From positions 1 through 6,526 of the forward strand of contig DAICYU010000243.1 of NCBI GenBank assembly GCA_027311485.1: 6,526 nucleotides of DNA, read 5' to 3'. Below, in pieces: positions 1-5,100 of this stretch (position 1 is its first letter; every line of letters begins with the position of its first letter). Made by a program: the position numbers and the translations under genes. This DNA comes from Acetobacteraceae bacterium. GTDB taxonomy: Bacteria > Pseudomonadota > Alphaproteobacteria > Acetobacterales > Acetobacteraceae. The notes beneath the pieces are model-generated. The model was not told the DNA's origin and ran no database searches. It worked only from the letters and a program-made list of their open reading frames with translations.

Positions 1-43
1 ATGTGCCGCACTGCGGGTCGACGTCCGGCCGGGGGTCCGTTGA
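1..43 (+). CDS. Possible 3' tail of an upstream gene (partial)
   Basis: Reading from base 2 gives 13 codons (CAALRVDVRPGVR) and a TGA at 41-43, with mostly G or C in third positions like the real genes here. This could be the last residues of a gene that starts left of the window. The other two plus frames are also open, to stops at 69-71 and 73-75, so the choice rests only on codon bias over 13 codons. No function can be assigned. Confidence 0.2.
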   Translation, partial: CAALRVDVRPGVR

Positions 44-61
44 TGGACGCGGTACACAGGC

Positions 62-68
62 AGGAGAG
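62..68 (+). promoter_or_regulatory. Ribosome binding site of the PhaE-like gene
   Basis: AGGAGAG lies 10 bases before the ATG at 79. Another ATG at 72 is only 3 bases away and opens a frame without protein-like composition, so this spacing supports the start at 79. Confidence 0.6.
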
Positions 69-78
69 TGAATGACGC

Positions 79-549
79 ATGGATGCCGACGCCGGCATGG
101 ACGAGATGGGGCACAGCGCGGATGGCGGCGGGTCCTCCACCCCCGACGGGCCGGCAGCCGACACGGGCCCGGGGTCCGCCGACCAGCCCGATGCACAGCG
201 TCTGGCGCGGGACTGGATCACGCTGTGGCAGAGCGAGCTGAGCGCCCTGGCCGCCGATCCGGAGATCCGGGAGTCGTGGCAGGCGGTCTGGGCCGTCTGG
301 GCGGGCACCATGTCCGCCATGCTGCGCGGACTGCCGCGCGACACGCATGACGGACCGGCCCGAAAGGCCCGGGCCGCTGATGCGCCGCGGGCCGCGCCCG
401 CTGCTGCTGCACCTGACGCTCGCGATGCTGAGATCGAACGTCTCGCGCGGCACGTCGCCGCTCTGGAACGCCGGCTGGCCGAGCTCGAACGCGGCGGCGG
501 TGCTGGAGTCGATCCAGCAAGCCGTCCGCGACGGAAGCCACGAGGCTGA
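79..549 (+). CDS. Putative PhaE/PhaR-like PHA synthase accessory subunit
   Basis: This 156-residue soluble protein probably partners with the PHA synthase encoded just downstream. Residues 1-38 are low-complexity, acidic and rich in Gly, Pro and Ala. Residues about 40-90 hold a tryptophan-rich helical stretch (DWITLWQSEL, then WQAVWAVWAG). After an Ala/Pro/Arg linker, about residues 117-138 form a short heptad coiled coil (IERLARHVAALERRLAELER). A helical body with a C-terminal coiled coil, placed directly before phaC, is what is expected of PhaE or PhaR subunits of class III and IV synthases, and no membrane segment is seen. Codons before base 347 have very high third-position GC. Within the phaC overlap this falls (many GCT and GAT), as expected where the other frame constrains the bases. 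The family call is by architecture and position; a conserved protein of unknown function is the alternative. Confidence 0.55.
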   Translation: MDADAGMDEMGHSADGGGSSTPDGPAADTGPGSADQPDAQRLARDWITLWQSELSALAADPEIRESWQAVWAVWAGTMSAMLRGLPRDTHDGPARKARAADAPRAAPAAAAPDARDAEIERLARHVAALERRLAELERGGGAGVDPASRPRRKPRG

Positions 550-1600
550 CTTCCCGGCCGCGGTGGTGGCCGAGACCCTGCGGCAGGACGCCGCGCTGAT
601 TGAGGGCATCGCCGCCTATCGCCGGCATCCCTGGCAGCGCAGCCTGGACGATCCGCCGACGCTGTGGGCCGAGGGCGGGTCGCGCGTGCTGGACTACGGT
701 ACCACCGGCGTGAACGACGACGCCGCGGGCGGGCGGCCGGTGCTGTTCGTGCCGAGCCTGATCAATCGCGCTTACGTGCTGGACCTGATGGACGGGCACT
801 CGATGCTGCGCTGGTTCGCCGGACAGGGTATGCGGCCGCTGCTGCTGGACTGGGGCTGGCCGGGGGAGACGGAGCGCGCCTTCACCCTGACCGACTACAT
901 CGCCGGCCGGTTGGAGCGTGCCATCACGGCCACGGTCCTGGCCACCGGCGCCCGGCCGGTTCTGGCAGGCTACTGCATGGGCGGCACCCTGTCCGTGGCC
1001 GCTGCGCAGCGCCGTCCCGACCTGCTGTCCGGCCTGGTGCTGCTGGCCGCGCCGTGGGACTTCCATGCACCGGACCCGGAACGGGCGATGCTGGCCGCGG
1101 GCACGCTGCCGCTGCTGGAACCCGCCCTCGCCTTCAACAAAACCCTGCCGGTCGATCTGCTGCAATCGCTGTTCTCGCTGCTCGACCCGTGGAGCGTGGC
1201 AGACAAATACCGCGGCTTCGCCCGCCTCCACCAGGACAGCGCGCGCGCCCAGCTGTTCGTCGCGCTGGAGGACTGGCTGAACGACGGCGTGCCCCTGGCC
1301 GCGGAGGTCGCCCGCGCCTGTCTGCGGGACTGGTATGGCGCGAATGGCCCTGCCCGGGGTGAGTGGCGTGTGGCCGGCCTGCCGGTCGATCCGGGGCAGA
1401 TCGCGATGCCCGCCTTTGTCGCAGTGCCCGGCCGGGATCGCATCGTGCCGCCCGAATCGGCACGTCCGCTCGCCACGCTGATCCGCGGCGCCCATCTGCA
1501 TCAGCCGGCCGCCGGCCATATCGGCATGGCAGCGGGGGCAAGGGCCGAGAACGGGCTGTGGCGGCCGATGCTGGCGTGGCTGCGAACACTCGGAGAGTGA
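347..1600 (+). CDS. phaC: Poly(3-hydroxyalkanoate) synthase PhaC (compact, class III-like)
   Basis: This enzyme polymerises (R)-3-hydroxyacyl-CoA into PHA at the granule surface, releasing CoA. It has 417 residues from the ATG at 347. The fold is an alpha/beta hydrolase with the PHA-synthase lipase-like box GYCMGG (about 208-213). Cys210 is the nucleophile, Asp364 (PGRDRIVPP) the acid and His391 (GHIGMAAG) the base. The stretches LFVPSLINRAYVLDL and LLLDWGWPGETERAF are typical synthase core. The length fits class III/IV (about 355-410) rather than class I (about 590), which usually need a small partner subunit; the upstream PhaE-like gene would supply it. The start is uncertain: 347 has no good Shine-Dalgarno site, while ATG 380 (406 residues, starting MRRGPRPLLL) has AAAGG 12 bases upstream. 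Third-position GC is high in this frame from 347 onward. Either start overlaps the preceding gene out of frame, by 203 or 170 bases. Confidence 0.88.
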   Translation: MTDRPERPGPLMRRGPRPLLLHLTLAMLRSNVSRGTSPLWNAGWPSSNAAAVLESIQQAVRDGSHEADFPAAVVAETLRQDAALIEGIAAYRRHPWQRSLDDPPTLWAEGGSRVLDYGTTGVNDDAAGGRPVLFVPSLINRAYVLDLMDGHSMLRWFAGQGMRPLLLDWGWPGETERAFTLTDYIAGRLERAITATVLATGARPVLAGYCMGGTLSVAAAQRRPDLLSGLVLLAAPWDFHAPDPERAMLAAGTLPLLEPALAFNKTLPVDLLQSLFSLLDPWSVADKYRGFARLHQDSARAQLFVALEDWLNDGVPLAAEVARACLRDWYGANGPARGEWRVAGLPVDPGQIAMPAFVAVPGRDRIVPPESARPLATLIRGAHLHQPAAGHIGMAAGARAENGLWRPMLAWLRTLGE

Positions 1601-1603
1601 TCA

Positions 1604-1690
1604 ATGCGTGTCGATGGCGATGCCATACAATCACGAGTCTGTGATTTGCCGCCCCTGCCGGTTTGTCGCACAGCGACGGCATGCGTCTGA
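1604..1690 (+). CDS. Possible small ORF behind phaC (28 residues)
   Basis: An ATG three bases after the phaC stop opens 28 codons to TGA at 1688-1690. GGAG at 1592-1595 sits 8 bases upstream, a good ribosome binding spacing. The peptide (beginning MRVDGDAIQSR, ending TATACV) has three Cys, no hydrophobic segment and no resemblance I recognise. Codon use is less GC-biased than in the real genes, and the frame runs through two inverted repeats. Most likely it is a chance ORF. Confidence 0.15.
   Translation: MRVDGDAIQSRVCDLPPLPVCRTATACV
1629..1646 (+). promoter_or_regulatory. Inverted repeat overlapping a -10-like TACAAT
   Basis: AATCAC (1629-1634) and GTGATT (1641-1646) are perfect complements around a 6-base spacer, the geometry of an operator for a dimeric regulator or of a small hairpin. 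TACAAT at 1626-1631 matches a sigma-70 -10 box at 5 of 6 positions and overlaps the left arm. No good -35 box lies 16-18 bases upstream. If it is a promoter, it would drive the membrane acyltransferase with a leader of about 100 bases. Confidence 0.3.
1656..1681 (+). other. Hairpin in the phaC-acyltransferase gap
   Basis: GTCGC (1665-1669) and GCGAC (1673-1677) pair around an ACA loop. TGCC (1656-1659) and GGCA (1678-1681) extend the stem across a five-base bulge on the 5' side. No T-run follows, so it is not a typical intrinsic terminator. It could be a leader structure of the next gene or the folded 3' end of the phaC transcript. Confidence 0.3.
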
Positions 1691-1735
1691 TCGATCCCGG
1701 AATGCTGGCGCTGGACAGTAGACGCCAGGGCCGAC

Positions 1736-2905
1736 ATGCCTGACGCGTCCGGCCAAAGACTGCCGCAGCACAATCCCGCCCAAACGGCCGCGGCCGACAG
1801 GCCGGCATCCGAGGGCGGCATCCTGCGGGGCCGCAATCCGGACCTGGACGGCTTGCGCGGCCTTGCAGCCCTCTCGGTCGCGCTGGGGCATTGCTATGAG
1901 CAGGTCACCGGCCTCGGCCTGTGGGGGACCAGCCTGAAGAACTTCCACGCCATGCCGACCGCGCAGGTGGTGGCGCGCGTGCTGTCCGCCTTCTTCCCCA
2001 GTGACGCCGCGGTGATGGTGTTCTTCGTCCTCAGCGGCCACGTGCTGTGGAGCTCCTTCCGCCGTAAGAACATGCGGTTCTTCCGCGACCTGCCCGACTA
2101 TACGTCCGCCCGGCTGTACCGCCTGCTGCCATTGACCATCGTCAGCGGCATGGCCATCGGCCTGATCAGCGCCGCCCCGGCGTATGAGCTGGTGCGGAAC
2201 ATGATCCTGTTGAGTCACAGCATGAATGGGGTGCTGTGGTCCCTGCAGGCCGAAATGGTCGCCAGCGCCATGCTGTTCATCCTGTGGGGGCTGACCAAGG
2301 GCACCACATGGAAGATGCTGGTGGCGCTGCTGCTGTCGATCGCCGCGCTGCCGTTCTGCCGCGGCAATCCCCTGATCATGTTCCTGCCCGCCTTCATCCT
2401 GGGCGCCGGCATCTCCTCGGTTCCCACCTGGGTGTGGCGCAGTTCCTGGCTGCTGGCCGCCGGCGTCGTGGTCCTGGTGTTCACCAACGTCATCCTGGGG
2501 CATGGCGGCGTGGACCGCTGCCTGGAGATGGGCGGCGCAACAATGGTGGTCGGCGCTGTCAGCGAGGGCCGGCTGCCGTTCCTGCACTGGCGCCTGCCGC
2601 TGTTCCTGGGCGCCATCAGCTACCCGTTCTACCTGACCCACGTGCTTGGCCTGATCATGGCACAGCCGTTCCAGGACATGCTGCACTTCAGTTCACCCTA
2701 TCCGCTGATCGCGGCGCGCGCGATGCTGTCGATCCCGCCCACGATCGTTATCGCATGGCTGCTGCATGTGCTGGTCGAGGTGCCGGTGCAGCGCGCCCGC
2801 CCGCAAATCCGCTGGCCCTTCACCATCGAATGGTCGGCCGGTCTGCGGCCGCTGGTGCGGCGCCCGCTGCAGGCCGACGTTCCGGCACTCGCCCGCCGGC
2901 GGTAA
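1736..2905 (+). CDS. Membrane acyltransferase, acyltransferase-3 (OafA-like) family
   Basis: This 389-residue polytopic inner-membrane protein likely transfers an acyl group, often acetyl, to a sugar or other exported or surface molecule. After about 30 hydrophilic residues comes the family signature LDGLRGLAALSVALGH (37-52), whose His52 in the first membrane helix is the conserved catalytic-type residue. Other family landmarks are VFFVLSGH (95-102), the cytoplasmic arginine motif SARLYRLLP (124-132), WSLQAEM with Glu173 (168-174), and SYPFYLTHVLG (295-305). Several further hydrophobic helices lie at about 195-205, 213-227, 238-254 and 325-346, and the tail is basic and probably cytoplasmic. 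AGGG at 1727-1730 lies 5 bases before the ATG. No glycosyltransferase or polysaccharide gene is adjacent, so the acceptor is unknown. A PHA role is not indicated; its position between phaC and phaAB is the odd point. Confidence 0.92.
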   Translation: MPDASGQRLPQHNPAQTAAADRPASEGGILRGRNPDLDGLRGLAALSVALGHCYEQVTGLGLWGTSLKNFHAMPTAQVVARVLSAFFPSDAAVMVFFVLSGHVLWSSFRRKNMRFFRDLPDYTSARLYRLLPLTIVSGMAIGLISAAPAYELVRNMILLSHSMNGVLWSLQAEMVASAMLFILWGLTKGTTWKMLVALLLSIAALPFCRGNPLIMFLPAFILGAGISSVPTWVWRSSWLLAAGVVVLVFTNVILGHGGVDRCLEMGGATMVVGAVSEGRLPFLHWRLPLFLGAISYPFYLTHVLGLIMAQPFQDMLHFSSPYPLIAARAMLSIPPTIVIAWLLHVLVEVPVQRARPQIRWPFTIEWSAGLRPLVRRPLQADVPALARRR

Positions 2906-2906
2906 A

Positions 2907-2926
2907 CCGTCAGCAGGCTCGGACGG
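2907..2926 (+). other. Inverted repeat just after the acyltransferase stop
   Basis: CCGTC (2907-2911) and GACGG (2922-2926) can pair around a 10-base loop, immediately after the TAA at 2903-2905. There is no T-tract. It may stabilise the transcript end, but the stem is short and could be chance in GC-rich DNA. The rest of the 105-base gap to the next gene holds nothing recognisable apart from the Shine-Dalgarno site. Confidence 0.2.
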
Positions 2927-3010
2927 CGGCATGGGGGCATGCGCGAACCGGGTCCTTGACCGGGCGTCGAACCACGCGTTTCCTCCCGCCGATACGCATG
3001 GAGGGGCGTC

Positions 3011-3724
3011 ATGGCCGCAAAGCAACCCGTTGCTATTGTATTTGACACATTCGGCAGCGTCGTCGACTGGCGCACCAGCCTGATCACCGACCTGACCGCC
3101 TATGGCGCCAGCCGCGGCATCACCGCCGACTGGCCTGCCCTGGTCGATGCCTGGCGGGCGGCCTACCACCCGTCCATGGACCGCGTCCGGCATGGGCAGC
3201 AGCCCTGGACCAAGCTGGACGGTCTGCACCGCGAGTCACTGGACCGGCTGGTGGCCGGGTTCGGCATCAAGGACCTGACCGAGGACGACCTGGTCCACAT
3301 CAACCTGGGCTGGCACCGGCTGAAGCCCTGGCCCGACGCGGTGCCCGGGCTGACCCGGCTGAAATCCCGCTTCATCATCGGGCCGCTGTCGAACGGCAAC
3401 GTCTCCCTGCTGCTCAACATGGCCAAGTTCGCCGGCATCCCCTGGGACATGATCTTCGGGTCGGACCTGTTCGGCCATTTCAAGCCGGACCCGGAGACGT
3501 ATCTGGGCGTCGGCAAGCTTCTGGATCTGCGGCCCGATCAGGTGATGATGGCGGCGGCGCATAACGGCGACCTGGCCGCCGCCCGAAGCTGCGGCCTGCT
3601 GACCGCCTTCTTCCCGCGCCCATCCGAATATGGGCCGCTGCAGAAGCGCGACTACCAGGCGGACCAGGACTGGGACATCGTCGCGACCGACATCCAGGAC
3701 ATGGCCAGCCAGCTCGGGGTTTGA
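3011..3724 (+). CDS. HAD-superfamily hydrolase, haloacid dehalogenase type II-like
   Basis: This 237-residue cytoplasmic enzyme resembles L-2-haloacid dehalogenases, which hydrolyse short 2-haloalkanoates to 2-hydroxyacids through an aspartyl ester. All four HAD motifs are visible: motif I FDTFGSVVDW with nucleophile Asp12, motif II LSNGN with Ser127, motif III Lys158 in HFKPDPETY, and motif IV AAHNGDLAAA with Asp187. The region around 25-100 is the helical cap. Length matches the type II family (about 220-240). Position 16 is Ser where Thr is usual. Motif IV is of the AAHxxD kind rather than the SSNxxD kind of the well-studied dehalogenases. Substrate is therefore uncertain; a phosphatase or other HAD activity is possible. 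GGAGG at 3000-3004 is 6 bases before the ATG. No transport or dehalogenation partner is nearby. Confidence 0.9.
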   Translation: MAAKQPVAIVFDTFGSVVDWRTSLITDLTAYGASRGITADWPALVDAWRAAYHPSMDRVRHGQQPWTKLDGLHRESLDRLVAGFGIKDLTEDDLVHINLGWHRLKPWPDAVPGLTRLKSRFIIGPLSNGNVSLLLNMAKFAGIPWDMIFGSDLFGHFKPDPETYLGVGKLLDLRPDQVMMAAAHNGDLAAARSCGLLTAFFPRPSEYGPLQKRDYQADQDWDIVATDIQDMASQLGV

Positions 3725-3727
3725 TAC

Positions 3728-3767
3728 GTCTCAATTGTAAAACCCGGGTTTCGTGCACAGGTGAGAC
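3728..3767 (+). repeat. Nested inverted repeats upstream of phaA
   Basis: Outer arms GTCTCA (3728-3733) and TGAGAC (3762-3767) are perfect complements. Inside, TTGT (3735-3738) can pair with ACAG (3757-3760, one G-U pair), and the centre is a perfect 12-base palindrome, AAACCCGGGTTT (3740-3751). As RNA the 40 bases could fold into one long interrupted hairpin with a CCGG loop; as DNA the palindrome could be an operator. The element starts 3 bases after the HAD stop and lies 53 bases before phaA. Confidence 0.5.
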
Positions 3768-3782
3768 CACACCCGCACTAGC

Positions 3783-3805
3783 CGGTAACCGCGGAACACA
3801 CCGCG
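3783..3805 (+). promoter_or_regulatory. Two dyads next to the phaA ribosome binding site
   Basis: CGGTAACCG (3783-3791) is a 9-base dyad. CGCGG (3790-3794) and CCGCG (3801-3805) pair around AACACA. The second stem ends 2 bases before the AAGGAGAG ribosome binding site (3807-3814), so it could affect phaA translation. The two dyads overlap by two bases, so they would be mutually exclusive as complete stems. Confidence 0.3.
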
Positions 3806-3820
3806 TAAGGAGAGCGAAAC

Positions 3821-4993
3821 ATGGACGACATCGTCATCGTCTCGGCGGCCCGCACGCCCGTCGGCAGCTTCAACGGTGCGCTCGGCACCGTCAACGCCCA
3901 CACCCTGGGCGCCATCGCGCTGCAGGCCGCGTTCAGTCGAGCCGGCGTGGAAGCCGGGGATGTGAATGAAGTGATCCTGGGGCAGGTTCTGGCGGCTGGC
4001 GAGGGGCAGAACCCCGCGCGGCAGGCAGCCCGCGCCGCCGGCGTGCCGGACAGCGCCACGGCCTTCGGCATCAACCAGGTTTGCGGCTCCGGCCTGCGCG
4101 CGGTCGCCCTGGCGGCGCAGCAGATCCGCACCGGCGAAAGCGCCATCGTCGCCGCCGGCGGGATCGAGAGCATGAGCCTGTCCACCCATGCCGCCTACCT
4201 GCGCAGCGGCACCAAGATGGGCGGCGTCGAGTTCATCGACACCATGCTGAAGGACGGGCTGTGGGATGCGTTCCACGGCTACCACATGGGCAACACGGCC
4301 GAGAACGTGGCACAGAAGTATCAAATCAGCCGCGAGGAACAGGACCAGTTCGCGCTGGGATCGCAGCAGAAGGCCTCGGCGGCGCAGAAATCCGGCCGCT
4401 TCGCTGATGAGATCGCGCCTGTAACGGTGAAGGGCCGCAAGGGCGACATCGTCGTGAAGGACGATGAATACATTCGTCATGACGCCAGTATGGAAAGCAT
4501 GACCCGGCTGCGCCCGGCCTTCACCAAGGACGGCACGGTGACCGCGGGCAATGCGTCCGGCATCAACGACGGCGCTGCGGCGCTGGTGCTGATGTCGGCC
4601 TCGGAAGCCAGCCGGCGCGGCCTGACGCCTCTGGCGCGCATCGCCGGCTTCGCCACCGCCGGCGTCGATCCGGCGGTGATGGGCACCGGGCCGATCCCGT
4701 CCACCCGCAAGGTGCTGGGCCGCGTCGGCTGGAAGCCGGACGACCTGGATCTGGTGGAAGCCAATGAAGCGTTCGCCGCGCAGGCGATCGCGGTGAACAA
4801 GGACCTTGGGTGGGACACGTCCAAGGTGAACGTCAACGGCGGCGCCATCGCCATCGGCCATCCGATCGGCGCCTCGGGCGCGCGCATCCTGGTGACGCTG
4901 CTGCATGAGATGCAGAAGCGTGACGCGAAGAAGGGTCTGGCCACCTTGTGCATCGGCGGCGGCATGGGCGTCGCCATGTGCCTGGAGCGGTAG
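3821..4993 (+). CDS. phaA: Acetyl-CoA acetyltransferase (beta-ketothiolase) PhaA
   Basis: PhaA catalyses the thiolase condensation of two acetyl-CoA to acetoacetyl-CoA, the first step of poly(3-hydroxybutyrate) synthesis, in the cytoplasm as a tetramer. The 390 residues match the usual 390-395 length. Active-site residues are in family positions: acyl-accepting Cys88 (NQVCGSG), His347 (GHPIGASGAR) and proton-donor Cys377 (LCIGGGMG), each one lower than the Zoogloea numbering C89, H348 and C378. Further thiolase signatures are VIVSAARTPVGSF near the N-terminus, NGGAIAIGHP and VEANEAFAAQA. The bound-CoA loop region (about 120-250) is complete. AAGGAGAG at 3807-3814 sets the ATG. A strong terminator follows 18 bases after the TAG, so phaA may be transcribed largely apart from phaB. 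Catabolic thiolases share the fold, but adjacency to phaB supports the biosynthetic role. Confidence 0.97.
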   Translation: MDDIVIVSAARTPVGSFNGALGTVNAHTLGAIALQAAFSRAGVEAGDVNEVILGQVLAAGEGQNPARQAARAAGVPDSATAFGINQVCGSGLRAVALAAQQIRTGESAIVAAGGIESMSLSTHAAYLRSGTKMGGVEFIDTMLKDGLWDAFHGYHMGNTAENVAQKYQISREEQDQFALGSQQKASAAQKSGRFADEIAPVTVKGRKGDIVVKDDEYIRHDASMESMTRLRPAFTKDGTVTAGNASGINDGAAALVLMSASEASRRGLTPLARIAGFATAGVDPAVMGTGPIPSTRKVLGRVGWKPDDLDLVEANEAFAAQAIAVNKDLGWDTSKVNVNGGAIAIGHPIGASGARILVTLLHEMQKRDAKKGLATLCIGGGMGVAMCLER

Positions 4994-5010
4994 GACCGAG
5001 CCGACGGTAA

Positions 5011-5040
5011 GGGCCGGACAACCCGCGTCCGGCCCCTTTT
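5011..5040 (+). terminator. Intrinsic terminator between phaA and phaB
   Basis: A perfect 9-base-pair GC-rich stem (5011-5019 with 5027-5035) closes a 7-base loop and is followed by C and then TTTT (5037-5040). This is the only canonical Rho-independent terminator seen in the window. The T-run is short, so read-through into phaB is possible. Confidence 0.85.
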
Positions 5041-5041
5041 C

Positions 5042-5070
5042 CAGCTTTTCGAACGTGCTACAACAGTCAG
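5042..5070 (+). promoter_or_regulatory. Possible phaB promoter (weak)
   Basis: TACAAC at 5059-5064 matches a -10 box at 5 of 6 positions and lies between the phaA terminator and the phaB ribosome binding site, where a promoter is expected if the terminator works. The stretch 16-17 bases upstream is T-rich but is not a good -35 box. The call rests mostly on position. Confidence 0.25.
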
Positions 5071-5100
5071 GCACTCGGGCAACAAAACAGGGAGGGAATA

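Noticed and set aside
72..350. Plus-strand ORF starting at the ATG at 72
   Set aside because: It is Arg-rich and low complexity, its start is only 3 bases from the AGGAGAG site, and the frame from 79 gives ordered helices and a coiled coil instead.
218..1519. Minus-strand ORF (433 codons) opposite phaC
   Set aside because: Composition is Arg/Gln/His-rich low complexity and the plus strand carries the full catalytic triad of a PHA synthase.
1631..2686. Minus-strand ORF (351 codons) opposite the membrane acyltransferase
   Set aside because: It is a hydrophilic shadow of hydrophobic membrane helices, rich in Gln and His, with no recognisable domain.
2956..2984. TTGACC at 2956-2961 as a -35 box for the HAD gene
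   Set aside because: No acceptable -10 hexamer occurs at 16-18 base spacing (TTTCCT at 17), so I do not call a promoter.
2236..3045. Plus-strand ORF (269 codons) overlapping the acyltransferase and the HAD start
   Set aside because: It is an out-of-frame reading of the acyltransferase with Arg/Ala/Gly-rich noise and no Shine-Dalgarno site.
3721..3749. TTGATA at 3721-3726 as a -35 box for phaA
   Set aside because: It matches 5 of 6 positions, but the bases 16-18 further on are the CCCGGG centre of the palindrome, so there is no -10 box.
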